Notes under the pieces: model-generated
What the model was told of the DNA's origin: nothing
Database searches by the model: none
Seen by the model: the letters and a program-made list of their open reading frames with translations, nothing else
Source of the DNA: Rhizobium sp. AAP43
GTDB taxonomy: Bacteria > Pseudomonadota > Alphaproteobacteria > Rhizobiales > Rhizobiaceae
Direction: 5' to 3'
Assembly (NCBI RefSeq): GCF_001296045.1
Contig: NZ_LJHS01000009.1
Span: forward strand, 124,001-188,000
DNA: 64,000 bases
Made by a program: the position numbers and the translations under genes
In this document: piece by piece, positions 25,649 through 35,649 of the stretch
Numbering within the stretch: position 1 is the first letter of the stretch
Layout of the letters: each line of letters opens with the position of its first letter

Positions 25649-26133
25649 GGATGCTCGATCTCTATCCCGCAGGCACCAGGCTCGAACTCGGCTCCGTCAC
25701 CTTCACCGCCGAAGACATCATCCGCTTTGCCGAACAGTTCGATCCGCAGCCCTTCCACATCGATGCCGAGGCGGCAAAGGACTACGTTTTCGGCGCGCTC
25801 TGCGCCTCGGGCTGGCACACGTGCGCAAACTGGATGAAAAGCTTCATCGGCTTTATCGGGCGCGAGATGGCGCGCCTGAAATCCGAAGGCATTGCCCCGC
25901 CGAAGCTCGGGCCCTCACCAGGCTTTTCCGAACTGCAATGGTTGAAGCCGGTCTATGCCGGCGATACGATCACCTTCTTCATGACGCCGATCGATAGCCG
26001 CAGCGTCCAGGGTCGAAACCGATACATTCTCAACTCAGCCGTAAGCGAAGGCATCAACCAGCACGGCGAGCCAGTGCTGCGCTTCAAAAGCAATTTGATC
26101 GAATTCTTCCCCGACGAGGAGACCGCAGTATGA
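25645..26133 (+). CDS. MaoC family dehydratase (second of pair)
   Basis: The 162-residue hot-dog protein is paralogous to the preceding gene: AEQFDPQPFHIDAEAA and LCASGWHTCANWM align with its catalytic regions. It starts within the stop of the first MaoC gene and ends within the start of the peroxidase gene (both ATGA), giving a tightly coupled three-gene operon. It also has a longer insert (~residues 70-95) than its neighbour. Likely an acyl-CoA hydratase subunit. Confidence 0.9.
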   Translation: MRMLDLYPAGTRLELGSVTFTAEDIIRFAEQFDPQPFHIDAEAAKDYVFGALCASGWHTCANWMKSFIGFIGREMARLKSEGIAPPKLGPSPGFSELQWLKPVYAGDTITFFMTPIDSRSVQGRNRYILNSAVSEGINQHGEPVLRFKSNLIEFFPDEETAV

Positions 26134-26606
26134 CCGTCCACGATTTTACCGCCACCACCATCGACGGAAAAGAACGCAGCCTGAAGGACTATGCCGGCAA
26201 GGTCCTCCTGATCGTCAATACGGCGAGCGCATGCGGTCTGACACCGCAATATGAGGGCCTGGAGGCGCTGCACGACACCTATACGGATCTCGTCGTACTT
26301 GGCTTCCCCTGCAACCAGTTCGGCGCGCAGGAGCCCGGTACCGAGAAGGACATCGCCCTCTTCTGCGAGACACGCTTCGCCGTCACCTTTCCGCTCTTTG
26401 CCAAGGTCGAGGTCAACGGCCCCGGTAGCCATCCCCTTTACGCCTATCTGAAGACCGAAACACCGGGCGCAGATCGCGGCGAAGAGATCAGCTGGAATTT
26501 CGCAAAATTCCTCATCGGCCGCGACGGCAAGCCGATTGCGCGTTACACGCCGCGCACAGCCCCTGCCGAAATCGAAGCCGACATCATCAAAGCGCTCGAA
26601 GGCTGA
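26130..26606 (+). CDS. Glutathione peroxidase family protein
   Basis: The 158-residue cytoplasmic thiol peroxidase has Cys35 (NTASACGLTPQY) in the place of selenocysteine, the GFPCNQFGAQEP motif and the ISWNFAKFLIG Trp motif, so the catalytic tetrad seems complete. It probably reduces organic hydroperoxides using thioredoxin or glutathione. It is the last gene of the MaoC-MaoC-gpx operon with an ATGA overlap. Coupling to acyl-CoA enzymes suggests lipid peroxide handling (inference). Confidence 0.93.
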   Translation: MTVHDFTATTIDGKERSLKDYAGKVLLIVNTASACGLTPQYEGLEALHDTYTDLVVLGFPCNQFGAQEPGTEKDIALFCETRFAVTFPLFAKVEVNGPGSHPLYAYLKTETPGADRGEEISWNFAKFLIGRDGKPIARYTPRTAPAEIEADIIKALEG

Positions 26607-26631
26607 ACCGTCAGCGCCACGACCGAGGGGC

Positions 26632-27174
26632 TTAATGCCCCTCGAATTCCACGAGCGTGCGAACCTCGACGCCGAGCGCCTCGAGCTTCTTGCGGCCACC
26701 GAGTTCCGGCAGGTCGATGACAAAGCAGGCCGAGACGACATCGGCCCCGATCTGGCGCAGAAGCTGCACGGCGCCGACCGCCGTACCACCGGTCGCGATC
26801 AGATCATCCACCAGGATCACCTTCTCGCCGGGCTTCACGGCATCCATGTGAATTTCCATTTCGTCCACGCCATATTCCAGGCTGTAGGCGATCCGCACCG
26901 TCTCATGTGGCAGCTTGCCCTTCTTGCGGATCGGCACGAAGCCAGCCGAAAGCTGGTGCGCGACGGCGCCACCAAGAATGAAGCCGCGCGCTTCCATCCC
27001 GGCGATCTTGTCGACCTTCAGCCCGACATAAGGCTGCACCAGCTCGTCCACCGCGCGGCGAAACGACCGCGCATCGCCAAGCAGCGTGGTGATGTCGCGA
27101 AAGATGATGCCCGGCTTCGGATAGTCGGGAATAGAGCGGATAGAGTGGGAGAGTTCGTCAGCGATCTTGGCCAT
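26632..27174 (-). CDS. apt: Adenine phosphoribosyltransferase
   Basis: The 180-residue enzyme salvages adenine to AMP with PRPP. Motifs are [19 protein letters not shown] at the N-terminus, [29 protein letters not shown] and the PRPP loop [14 protein letters not shown]. The start is ATG 27174; longer in-frame openings extend into the upstream terminator and are rejected. It is the gene after petC on the same strand but separated from it by a terminator. Confidence 0.96.
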   Translation of the reverse strand: MAKIADELSHSIRSIPDYPKPGIIFRDITTLLGDARSFRRAVDELVQPYVGLKVDKIAGMEARGFILGGAVAHQLSAGFVPIRKKGKLPHETVRIAYSLEYGVDEMEIHMDAVKPGEKVILVDDLIATGGTAVGAVQLLRQIGADVVSACFVIDLPELGGRKKLEALGVEVRTLVEFEGH

Positions 27175-27241
27175 GGGACATCCGGATTGGGACGGAAAGG
27201 AATGTGGCGGGACCTTACCAAGAATGGCCTTGGCCCCCAAT

Positions 27242-27270
27242 AAAAAAGGCGGCCCGAAGGCCGCCTTCTC
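27242..27270 (-). terminator. Rho-independent terminator of the petABC operon
   Basis: AAGGCGGC pairs with GCCGCCTT around CCGAAG; on the minus strand it is followed by TTTTTTA. It lies 20 bp after the petC stop. Confidence 0.88.
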
Positions 27271-27290
27271 GATGAACGTGATCCGATGGA

Positions 27291-28166
27291 TCAGTGTTCC
27301 TTGTTTGCGTAGACCGACTTCTTCGTCAGATAGACCAGCGCAGTGAAGATCGCGAGGAAGATCATGACCATGAAGCCCATGCGCTTGCGGTCTTCCAGAT
27401 GCGGCTCGGCGGCCCACATCAGGAACGCGGCAACGTCGCGCGAATACTGGTCGAGCGTTTCCGGCGAACCGTCATCATAGGTCACCTGACCGTCCGAGAG
27501 CGGCGGCGCCATGGCAAGTGCAGCGGCGCTGACGAAGTACGGGTTGAAATGCGTACCTTCAGCAACGGTCACACCTTCCGGCGGTTCCTTGTAACCCGTA
27601 AGCAGAGCGTGGATGTAATCCGGGCCGCCCTGCTGGTACTGGGTGAAGATGTCGAAGACGAACTGCGGGAAGCCACGGGTCACACCACGGGCCTTCGCGA
27701 TCAACGAAAAATCCGGAGGTGCGGCACCATTGTTGGCGGCCGCCGCGGCTTCCTTGTTCGGGAATGGCGACGGGAAGTAGTCAGACGGAACCGCCTTGCG
27801 GGTGAACATTTCACCGTCAGCATTCGGGCCGTCCTGCACTTCGTAATTCGCCGCGAATGCCTTTACCTGCGCTTCCGAATAGCCGAGATCTTCCAGCGTG
27901 CGGAAGGCAACGAGCTTCATCGAGTGACAGGCCGAGCAAACCTCGGTGTAGACCTTGAGGCCGCGCTGCAGCTGGCCCTTGTCGTATTTGCCGAACGGAC
28001 CGGCGAAGGACCAATCCATTTCTTCAGGCTTCAGGATCGGATAGTGCCCGACCTTCGCCGCATGTTCTACGGCGTGGGCGAGATCGCCTTCCTCTGCGGC
28101 AACCGCTACGCCGGAGAATCCGGCGAGGGCTGCGATCAGCGCGATGCTCGTGACAAGCTTCTTCAT
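27291..28166 (-). CDS. petC: Cytochrome c1 of the bc1 complex
   Basis: The 291-residue protein has a signal peptide (cleavage after AVA, ~residue 23), a haem c motif CSACH (Cys77, Cys80, His81), the axial Met region [11 protein letters not shown] and a C-terminal membrane anchor ([15 protein letters not shown]). It passes electrons from the Rieske protein to soluble or membrane cytochrome c. It is the last gene of the petABC operon, 21 bp after petB. In some rhizobia petB and petC are fused; here they are separate genes. Confidence 0.97.
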   Translation of the reverse strand: MKKLVTSIALIAALAGFSGVAVAAEEGDLAHAVEHAAKVGHYPILKPEEMDWSFAGPFGKYDKGQLQRGLKVYTEVCSACHSMKLVAFRTLEDLGYSEAQVKAFAANYEVQDGPNADGEMFTRKAVPSDYFPSPFPNKEAAAAANNGAAPPDFSLIAKARGVTRGFPQFVFDIFTQYQQGGPDYIHALLTGYKEPPEGVTVAEGTHFNPYFVSAAALAMAPPLSDGQVTYDDGSPETLDQYSRDVAAFLMWAAEPHLEDRKRMGFMVMIFLAIFTALVYLTKKSVYANKEH

Positions 28167-28187
28167 TGTTATCTTCCTCTCACGTGC

Positions 28188-29456
28188 TCAGGCTTGGGCA
28201 GAGGCGGACTTGCCGCTCTTTTCGAGAACCGCTTCGGTGATCGAATTCGGGATGCGCCGCGGCGTCTCGAACAGACCGAGCAACGGCATGATCACGAGGA
28301 AGAAGCCGAAGTAGTAGGCAGTACCGGCCTGCGACAGGATGACGTAGATGCCTTCCGCCGGCATGGCACCGAGCCAGCCGAGAATGATCGAGTTGACCAC
28401 GAACAGCCAGAAGAACAGCTTGTACCAGGGGCGATACACAGCGGAGCGAACCTTCGACGTGTCGAGCCAGGGCAGGAAGAACAGGACGATGATCGCACCG
28501 AACATCACCAGAACGCCACCGAGCTTGGAGTCGATCGGGCCGACATTGAAGGTGATCGCACGCAGCATGGCGTAGAACGGCAGGAAGTACCATTCCGGAA
28601 CGATGTGGGCAGGCGTCTTCAGCGAGTCAGCCGGGATGTAGTTGTCCGGGTGACCGAGGTAGTTCGGCATGTAGAAGACGAACCAGGCGAAGACCAGAAG
28701 GAAGACCGACAGGCCGAGCGCATCCTTGAGGGTTGCGTAAGGCGTGAACGGAACGGTGTCCGTCTTCGACTTGACTTCAACGCCGGTCGGATTGGTCTGA
28801 CCGGTCACATGCAGCGCCCAGACGTGCAGGATGACAACGCCGGCGATCATGAACGGCAGCAGGTAATGCAGCGCGAAGAAGCGGTTCAGCGTCGGATTGT
28901 CGACGGCAAAGCCACCGAGCAGGAACTGCTGGATCCATTCACCCACTGCCGGGAAGGCCGTGAAGAAGCCGGTGATAACAGTTGCACCCCAGAAGGACAT
29001 CTGGCCCCAGGGCAGAACATAGCCCATGAACGCGGTTGCCATCATCAGGAGGAAGATCACAACGCCGAGGATCCAGAGGATTTCGCGGGGCGCCTTGTAG
29101 GAGCCGTAGTAGAGACCGCGGGCGATGTGAAGGTAAACGGCGATGAAGAAGAACGAGGCGCCGTTGGCATGCATGTAGCGGAGCAGCCAACCATTGTTGA
29201 CGTCGCGCATGATCTTCTCGACCGAGTTGAACGCAACGGTCGTTTCGGCTGCATAGTGCATGGCCAGCACGACGCCGGTCAGGATCTGAACGATCAGCAT
29301 CACCGAAAGCATGCCACCGAAAGTGTAGGCATAGTTCAGGTTGCGCGGAACGGGATACGCAACAAAGCTGTCATACATCAGGCGCGGCAGAGGCAGGCGC
29401 GCATCGATCCACTTCTCGACGCCAGTGGACGGCTGGTAACTGGAATGGCCACTCAT
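28188..29456 (-). CDS. petB: Cytochrome b of the bc1 complex
   Basis: The 422-residue integral membrane subunit carries the two b haems and the quinol sites. Visible are [11 protein letters not shown] near the N-terminus, the helix B-C region with [12 protein letters not shown], the Qo-site CD-loop ([15 protein letters not shown]), the [14 protein letters not shown] (PEWY) motif and about eight hydrophobic helices. It sits 14 bp after petA and 21 bp before petC, in the standard operon order. Confidence 0.98.
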   Translation of the reverse strand: MSGHSSYQPSTGVEKWIDARLPLPRLMYDSFVAYPVPRNLNYAYTFGGMLSVMLIVQILTGVVLAMHYAAETTVAFNSVEKIMRDVNNGWLLRYMHANGASFFFIAVYLHIARGLYYGSYKAPREILWILGVVIFLLMMATAFMGYVLPWGQMSFWGATVITGFFTAFPAVGEWIQQFLLGGFAVDNPTLNRFFALHYLLPFMIAGVVILHVWALHVTGQTNPTGVEVKSKTDTVPFTPYATLKDALGLSVFLLVFAWFVFYMPNYLGHPDNYIPADSLKTPAHIVPEWYFLPFYAMLRAITFNVGPIDSKLGGVLVMFGAIIVLFFLPWLDTSKVRSAVYRPWYKLFFWLFVVNSIILGWLGAMPAEGIYVILSQAGTAYYFGFFLVIMPLLGLFETPRRIPNSITEAVLEKSGKSASAQA

Positions 29457-29470
29457 CTTGTTTTGTCCCC

Positions 29471-30049
29471 TCAGCCGATCGTGATCACAGTGTCGGTCGT
29501 GAATGCGAAGTTCGGCACCGGCAGGTTGGCAGGCGCCGGGCCCTTACGAATACGGCCAGCCGTATCGTAGTGCGAGCCGTGGCAAGGACAGAACCAGCCA
29601 CCGAAATCACCCGCCTGACCGAGCGGCACGCAACCGAGATGGGTGCAGGAACCGATCATGACGATCCAGTTTTCCTTGCCTTCGCCGGCCGAGCGAGCGA
29701 GGTCCGTTGCCTCTGCAGTCGCATCGATATTGGCATTGCGCGCAACCGGATCCTTCAGATCGGAAAGAGCGACGGCTTTCGCCTCCTCGACTTCCTTGTC
29801 GGTGCGGTTGCGGATGAAGACAGGCTTGCCGCGCCATTTGACGGTCAGCGACATGCCCGGCTCAAGCGCCGAAACGTCGACCTCGATCGAGGCGAGCGCG
29901 AGCGTCGAGGCATCCGGACGCATCTGATCGATGAAAGGCCAGGCGACGGAAGCCGCACCGACCACACCGGCCATACCGGTCACCATATAGAGAAAATCGC
30001 GGCGCGTAGGCTCGCCCGCGTGTTCGGTAGTCTTCTCGTGTTCGCTCAC
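29471..30049 (-). CDS. petA: Rieske iron-sulfur subunit of the bc1 complex
   Basis: The 192-residue subunit has a twin-arginine signal anchor ([14 protein letters not shown]) and the 2Fe-2S cluster boxes CTHLGC (135-140) and CPCHGSHY (154-161). It oxidises quinol at the Qo site. The GTG at 30049 has GAGGAAAAA upstream and gives the family-typical N-terminus; a longer open frame to 30133 begins in non-homologous sequence. It is the first gene of petABC. Confidence 0.96.
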   Translation of the reverse strand: MSEHEKTTEHAGEPTRRDFLYMVTGMAGVVGAASVAWPFIDQMRPDASTLALASIEVDVSALEPGMSLTVKWRGKPVFIRNRTDKEVEEAKAVALSDLKDPVARNANIDATAEATDLARSAGEGKENWIVMIGSCTHLGCVPLGQAGDFGGWFCPCHGSHYDTAGRIRKGPAPANLPVPNFAFTTDTVITIG

Positions 30050-30363
30050 GGTCACTTTTTCCTCTTCGCAATCCTGCGACAAACCGCATTTGCCCCCGCA
30101 GCGGGAATCACAATTGGGCCACTCTGCAGCCATGGATTCCCCGCCAGATTGGCGCGTTCTAAGCCCGATATTCGGTTCTGTCCAGTCTCAGACCGACACG
30201 GAGCGCTTATGTCGCGGAATAAATTGGGACAATCGCCATGCGGTCAATTGCCGCGCATTCTGGCGGCATCGTTTCCGCGATAGACGCCTTTCCCGCCACC
30301 ATCTGCCCGCCTATCGAGCAATGGCCATTTTGACCATGCTTGCCAGGCCTTGAAGACCTGGCG
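30050..30363. other. Intergenic region upstream of petABC, no gene recognised
   Basis: About 310 bases between the petA start and the end of the upstream ABC exporter gene (both minus strand). It should hold the petABC promoter. No RNA gene, strong terminator or coding sequence could be supported. Confidence 0.4.
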
Positions 30364-32235
30364 TCAGGACATCGTCTCGGCGCTTGCCGTGTCGAGGAAT
30401 CCACCGGATTGACGTGCCCAAAGCTCGGAATAGAGCCCGCCGAGCTCGACAAGCTCCCGATGCGTTCCCTGCTCGATGATGCGGCCTTTGTCCATGACGA
30501 CAAGCCGATCGAGGGCAGCGATCGTCGACAGCCGGTGAGCAATGGCAAGCACGGTCTTGCCTTGCATCAGCCGGTCGAGGTTGGACTGGATCGCAGCTTC
30601 GACTTCGCTGTCGAGCGCGGACGTCGCCTCGTCCAGCACCAGAATCGGGGCATCCTTCAGCATGACGCGAGCAATCGCGATGCGCTGCCGCTGACCACCG
30701 GACAGCTTCACGCCGCGCTCTCCGACATGGGCGTCGAAACCTTTGCGCCCGCGCTGATCTTCCAGCTTCTGAATGAAATCCAGGGCCTCGGCCCGGTCCG
30801 CCGCCCTCAAGAGCTGCTCTTCACTCGCATCCTCGCGACCAAACACGATGTTGTCCCGGATGGAGCGATGCAGCAGCGCCGTATCCTGCGTCACCATTCC
30901 GATCTGCGAGCGCAGGCTTTCCTGGGTAACAGTCGAAATATCCTGTCCGTCGATCAGGATCCGGCCTGCCTCGACGTCGTAGAAACGCAGGAGCAGATTG
31001 ACCAGCGTCGATTTTCCCGCCCCCGACCGGCCGACGATCCCGACCTTTTCGCCTGGCCGGATCTTGAGCGTCAAATGGTCGATCGCGCCGGACTTGCGGC
31101 CGTAGTGGAAGCTGACATTGTCGAAGCTGATCTCCGGCGATTTCACCTCCAGGACCGACGCATCCGGCTTGTCGACAAGATCGATCGGCCGCGCGACCAG
31201 CTCGGCGGAGTTCTGGATCGTGCCGATATTGCGCATGATACCGTTCAACTGCGTCATCATTCGACCGAGCAGCATGTTGAGGCGCAGCACCAATCCGAGG
31301 GTGAAGGCAACCCCGCCGGCGGTGACCGCGCCCGAGAACCACAGCTCGACCGATAGCAGCGCCACCATCAGAATCATGACGCCAGACAGGATGGCAAGCG
31401 AGGATCGAACACCGGTCAAAAGCCGCGCAAACGGCCGTAGCGTGTCTTGAAACCGGTCAAAGCCGCTCCGGATATAGTGATCATTCTGCCGCTCATGGCC
31501 GAAGAGCTTCAGCGTCTGAATGTTGGAATAGCTGTCCACCAGCCGGCCATTCAGCATCGAAGCAGCTTCCGCCGTCTCCCGTGCATGCCGGCGGATCTTC
31601 GGCACGAAATAGCGCGCCAGGATCAAAAAGATCCCCACCCATACGGCGATGATCGCAGCCAGTCGCCAGTCGAGCTGGGCCACCAGCGCCATGGTCGATA
31701 CGGTATAGATCACCATGAACCAGACGACCTGCAGCAGCGACGTCAGAAGGTCACCGGTCGATTGCCCAGCGGACCACACCTTGGTCACGATACGCCCGGC
31801 AAAATCATTCTGGAAGAAGGAGAGCGATTGGCGCGCCACATGCGCATGCGCCTGCCAGCGCACGAGGTTGAAGAAGTTCAGGACGATCACCTGCTCCTCG
31901 ACCAGCGCACCAACGGTGACGACGATGAAACGACCGATCAGCACGATCAGTGCCATCGCCAGCAATTCCCCGCCATGCGCTGCAATCAACCCGTCCCAGC
32001 CCGCGGCCTTCGGCACGGTGTCGAGCACGTCGACCAGCCGCCCGACGAACCAGAACAGGCCGGCTTCCAGCATGGCGACGGCACCGCCAAACAGCGCCAT
32101 TAGCAGGAATGCCATCTTGGCCTGGCGAACATAGAACCAGACAAAGGCCCAGGTCTTTTCCGGCGGACGCAAATTGTCCGAACGAGAGAAAGGGTCGATC
32201 CAGTTTTCGAAGAGGCGGGCAACGGATTGAAACAT
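30364..32235 (-). CDS. ABC exporter, fused membrane and ATPase domains (MsbA-like), copy 1
   Basis: The 623-residue protein has six hydrophobic helices (~40-330) fused to a nucleotide-binding domain: Walker A GRSGAGKST (402-410), signature LSGGQ (511-515) and Walker B ILVLDEATSALDS. It would work as a homo- or heterodimeric exporter of lipids or drugs. The ATG at 32235 gives the start MFQSVARLF. A paralog of similar length lies at 37772-39637, with two chemoreceptor genes and a degenerate GGDEF gene between, so the pair could form a heterodimer. The substrate cannot be inferred. Confidence 0.93.
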   Translation of the reverse strand: MFQSVARLFENWIDPFSRSDNLRPPEKTWAFVWFYVRQAKMAFLLMALFGGAVAMLEAGLFWFVGRLVDVLDTVPKAAGWDGLIAAHGGELLAMALIVLIGRFIVVTVGALVEEQVIVLNFFNLVRWQAHAHVARQSLSFFQNDFAGRIVTKVWSAGQSTGDLLTSLLQVVWFMVIYTVSTMALVAQLDWRLAAIIAVWVGIFLILARYFVPKIRRHARETAEAASMLNGRLVDSYSNIQTLKLFGHERQNDHYIRSGFDRFQDTLRPFARLLTGVRSSLAILSGVMILMVALLSVELWFSGAVTAGGVAFTLGLVLRLNMLLGRMMTQLNGIMRNIGTIQNSAELVARPIDLVDKPDASVLEVKSPEISFDNVSFHYGRKSGAIDHLTLKIRPGEKVGIVGRSGAGKSTLVNLLLRFYDVEAGRILIDGQDISTVTQESLRSQIGMVTQDTALLHRSIRDNIVFGREDASEEQLLRAADRAEALDFIQKLEDQRGRKGFDAHVGERGVKLSGGQRQRIAIARVMLKDAPILVLDEATSALDSEVEAAIQSNLDRLMQGKTVLAIAHRLSTIAALDRLVVMDKGRIIEQGTHRELVELGGLYSELWARQSGGFLDTASAETMS

Positions 32236-32358
32236 GAAACGCGATATAGGCGTTTTCAACGCGGTGGCAAAGGCAAGAAGCGGTGAACGGTGTGCAAACC
32301 AGAAGCCACCCCGTCTCAGCACATGCGCGTGGGCGTCCCTGCCCGGCTTATGCCGCGG

Positions 32359-33354
32359 TCATAGGCCTGCATTGCCGTAGAGCGTCTCGTAGCGCCGCGA
32401 CGTCCCGCCGCTGACATCGGCAAAGAACGGGCCCGCCTCCTCCCGAAGCTCGGCCCTTTGCAGCATCTTCGCAGCCTCACCATAGAAGCGCGCCGGCGGC
32501 ACCGGACGATAGGTGCGCGCGCATCCAAAGTGTTTTTGCAGCGCTGGGGCCTGCGGCACGGCACGCCCGACCACGCCCTCGACATTGGCAATGATGCGAC
32601 CCAGCTTGTCACAAACGGTCTCGATATAGCTCTCGGAGGTCGCCGCAAGCACCAGTCCGAGCTCGTCCTGCGCGGTCCAGAAAGCCTGTTCATCACTGTG
32701 CAGCAGGCGCTTGGCAAACCGTCCGACCGTGTTGTGCACATAGCTTTCCGCAGCACCAGCCTGCGGCTGGCGAAGAGCTGCAAGCCCTCGGATATGGCAG
32801 AGCAAAAGGCTCACGCCCTGCTCGACAGCGGCGTGGGAAAAGATTTCGGTAAGATGCTGTTCCAAGGCACTGTAATCACTGAGATCGACGGGCAGCTGAG
32901 CTTCCAGCATACGGGCCCGCGCAGGAACCGGCATAGGCACGACAGTCGGCTCAATGAATGAAATTGCCGAAAGAACCGCAGCAAGCGCCTGATCTAGCTT
33001 GCTTCTATCGACCAGTTCAGGTTTGCCGTCGACCATGCGCAAGAGATCGGCGGTGCCGATTTCAGCGGCAAGTCCTGTCAGCGCAGACTTGAGGTTGACC
33101 GCGGCCGCCCTGACTTCTGCCGCCTTGGCATGATCTCCACCGAAGCGTTTCGCAAGCCCTGCCACCGCCTCCTCGGTGATCGGCTGGCCGAGCTCGACAA
33201 AGGCCTTGCGCAGTGCAGGGTCCGTTCCGGTCAGCACACCGAGCACCACCTGGTAGTTTTCGGCCTTCAGGGGAATTTTGTGTTGCGTCAGAAAAGCCAG
33301 CGCGCGCCGCCCGAGACGGTCGAAATCGATATCGTGACCGATGCCCTTCTCCAT
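32359..33354 (-). CDS. Degenerate GGDEF-domain protein (putative, non-catalytic)
   Basis: The 331-residue protein looks like a diguanylate cyclase that has lost its active site. The N-terminal segment ALAFLTQHKIPLKAENYQVV resembles the helical N-terminus of alphaproteobacterial GGDEF proteins. Residues ~155-260 follow the GGDEF fold pattern (VSLLLCHIRGL where a metal-binding Asp is usual; FWTAQDELGLVLAATS, residues 225-240, where GGDEF is usual). No EAL or membrane segment is seen. It is minus-strand, between the first ABC exporter and the chemoreceptor genes. The assignment is by eye and is tentative. Confidence 0.6.
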   Translation of the reverse strand: MEKGIGHDIDFDRLGRRALAFLTQHKIPLKAENYQVVLGVLTGTDPALRKAFVELGQPITEEAVAGLAKRFGGDHAKAAEVRAAAVNLKSALTGLAAEIGTADLLRMVDGKPELVDRSKLDQALAAVLSAISFIEPTVVPMPVPARARMLEAQLPVDLSDYSALEQHLTEIFSHAAVEQGVSLLLCHIRGLAALRQPQAGAAESYVHNTVGRFAKRLLHSDEQAFWTAQDELGLVLAATSESYIETVCDKLGRIIANVEGVVGRAVPQAPALQKHFGCARTYRPVPPARFYGEAAKMLQRAELREEAGPFFADVSGGTSRRYETLYGNAGL

Positions 33355-33527
33355 GCCGCAACCTCCGATCGCCAGGGCGCCAGATTAGCAACTACGAAAC
33401 AAACATTGGTTTCAGACTTTGTTAAAATTTGTCCGGACGCCCCGAAACGGTTTGCAACGCGCCGTCGCAGAAACACAGACGGAGCCACAAGGGCCCCCTC
33501 TGCCAAATCAAGGTGAAGTCATGGCCT

Positions 33528-35438
33528 TCAGAATTCGGACCAATCCTTCGCCACGGCCGCGTTACCCTGGAAGGCTCGTGCGACCTTGCCGGCCATGCCG
33601 CGCGCCGGCGACGGCACCGGCCGACTGCTAGGCGCAACATGAGCCGGATACCCCCGCTCCGACTGTCCGGCCAGACGGAACTGCGCTGTCAGCTCGCGCA
33701 GCGCATTGGCCTGCTGGGCAAGACCATGTGACGAGGCCGTCGACTGCTCGACCATGGCCGCATTCTTCTGCGTACCCTGGTCCATATGGTTCACGGCCGC
33801 GCTGATCTCCTGCAGACCGGTGGACTGCTCCCGCGCCGAGGTGACGATCGCTGCGACATTGCGGTTGATTTCCTGCACCTGGGTGACGATCGCCTCAAGA
33901 GCCCGGCCGGTTTCGCCAACCAGCGCCACGCCGCTGCGAACCTGATCGCCGGATGCGGTGATCAGCACCTTGATTTCCTTGGCGGCATTGGCCGAACGCT
34001 GGGCCAGTTCACGAACTTCCTGGGCAACGACAGCAAAGCCCTTGCCCGCATCTCCCGCACGCGCCGCTTCAACGCCGGCGTTGAGCGCCAGAAGGTTGGT
34101 CTGGAAGGCAATGTCGTCGATCACGCCGATGATATTGGAGATCTGGCTCGACGAGTTCTCGATCTTCTGCATCGCATCGACGGCACGACGGACGACGTCC
34201 CCCGAATGTTCCGCACCCTGCTTGGTCCGGCCGACCAGGGCACCCGCCTGTTCGGCACGCTGAGCCGAATCCTTGACGGCCGTGGTGACCTCGTCGAGCG
34301 CGGCTGCGGTCTGCTCGACCGAGGAGGCCTGCTGCTCGGTTCGCTTGGAAAGATCCCCTGATGCGGCCAGCATCTCGTTGGCACCGGCGTCGATGGCGCG
34401 CGCGTTTTCAACCACATCGCGCATGACATCATGCAGGCGGGTAACAGACTGGTTGAAGTTAAGGCGCAGCGCATCAAGTTGGGCAGCGAAGCCTTGATCG
34501 ATCTTCACGGTGAGATCGCCATCGGAAAGCCGCTGCAGGCCGGAGGCGAGCTGCTCGACGGCAAACTGCACCTCGGCCGCCTCACGCGCCTTCTGTTCTT
34601 CCCGCGCCAGCCGTTCCGTCTCGCTCAGCGAGCGGTCGGCTTCAGCCTGCAATTCGAGACGCTCGCGCTCAAGCGCGTTTTCGCGGAAGACGCTGACGGC
34701 GGCGGCCATCTCACCGATTTCATCATGCCGTCCCTCATGCGGGATCACCGCAGCCGTATCACCCTCGGCAAGCTTCTTCATCGAAGCCGTAATCTCCCCG
34801 ATCGGGCGGGTCACCCGGCTGATCGAGACGAGTGCGGCGGCAAGAGCCAGCAAGGCTGCAAAGACAACGGCCGCAAGGGTCGAATAGCGCGCCACGTCCG
34901 AGGCCGCAGCACTGGCTTCGCGCTCGGCACTGCTCAGAGCGACATTGTCGGCAATCATGTCTTTCAGGATCTTCCCGGCCTCGCCTCCGAGCGGCACCAT
35001 TTTGGCGATGGTATCCTTGGCCTGGTAGAGCTTGGAGGCCATGGCCTGCGCAACGAATTGCTCACCCAGCGCCGAATAATCCCGCATGACGGCTGAATAG
35101 GCGTCGAAGCGCTCGCGCGCCTGGGGGTCCTGGATACCTGCGCCATAGGCCGCAGAAGCGGTATCGAGCGCGGTGATCGACACCTGGAGGCTTTCGACCA
35201 GCGCCTTCTTGTCGTTGGCATTGCTGGCATTCAGGATCATCAGGTAAAGGCGGCGCACCTCACTGAGCTTGGAGTCCACATCGGCAACGCTCAGTGAACG
35301 ACCGCTAAGTGCGTTCAAACGCGACATCTGGCCATTCACCTGATCAATAGACTGGACGGCCATCACACCCTGCAAAATGGAGACACCGACCAAAAGTGCG
35401 AAAAGCATCGGCAGGAGAAGGCTGATCTTGAGCTTCAT
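33528..35438 (-). CDS. Methyl-accepting chemotaxis protein, copy 1
   Basis: The 636-residue chemoreceptor has TM1 (~7-27), a periplasmic four-helix-bundle-type sensor (~28-184), TM2 (~185-206), HAMP (from [12 protein letters not shown]), a second HAMP-like linker ([13 protein letters not shown]) and a signalling hairpin with the tip [27 protein letters not shown] split over ~470-500. The C-terminal pentapeptide DWSEF resembles CheR/CheB-docking tails. The ATG at 35438 is chosen over an upstream in-frame ATG. The signalling half is nearly identical in protein sequence to the next receptor, while the sensor half differs. Confidence 0.95.
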   Translation of the reverse strand: MKLKISLLLPMLFALLVGVSILQGVMAVQSIDQVNGQMSRLNALSGRSLSVADVDSKLSEVRRLYLMILNASNANDKKALVESLQVSITALDTASAAYGAGIQDPQARERFDAYSAVMRDYSALGEQFVAQAMASKLYQAKDTIAKMVPLGGEAGKILKDMIADNVALSSAEREASAAASDVARYSTLAAVVFAALLALAAALVSISRVTRPIGEITASMKKLAEGDTAAVIPHEGRHDEIGEMAAAVSVFRENALERERLELQAEADRSLSETERLAREEQKAREAAEVQFAVEQLASGLQRLSDGDLTVKIDQGFAAQLDALRLNFNQSVTRLHDVMRDVVENARAIDAGANEMLAASGDLSKRTEQQASSVEQTAAALDEVTTAVKDSAQRAEQAGALVGRTKQGAEHSGDVVRRAVDAMQKIENSSSQISNIIGVIDDIAFQTNLLALNAGVEAARAGDAGKGFAVVAQEVRELAQRSANAAKEIKVLITASGDQVRSGVALVGETGRALEAIVTQVQEINRNVAAIVTSAREQSTGLQEISAAVNHMDQGTQKNAAMVEQSTASSHGLAQQANALRELTAQFRLAGQSERGYPAHVAPSSRPVPSPARGMAGKVARAFQGNAAVAKDWSEF

Positions 35439-35589
35439 GACAAATGAAATCCCGACTTGAAAATTGGCATTGCGCAGAAAAAAACACTGCAATTTCTGCC
35501 TGACAGGGCGGGTCTAAGAAAACCTTACCGGGAAATGGGGGATTCTTGCCTCTCGGCCCGTCGTCCACGGGATATCAGTGGGCGACAAA

Positions 35590-35616
35590 CGAAAAATGGG
35601 GCATCGCTGCCCCATC
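35590..35616 (-). terminator. Rho-independent terminator of chemoreceptor copy 2
   Basis: A perfect 8-bp stem (ATGGGGCA at 35596-35603 with TGCCCCAT at 35608-35615), a four-base loop and TTTTTC on the minus strand, 34 bp after the receptor stop. It separates the two receptor transcripts. Confidence 0.88.
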
Positions 35617-35649
35617 TTCACTTCGTGTGCCTGCTCGGTCGAGCGAGGT

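Noticed and set aside
27294-29570. Open frame of ~758 codons on the plus strand opposite petBC
   Set aside because: It is antisense to well-supported cytochrome b and c1 genes with haem and PEWY motifs; its product is low-complexity R/D/H/E-rich, as expected of a shadow frame in GC-rich DNA.
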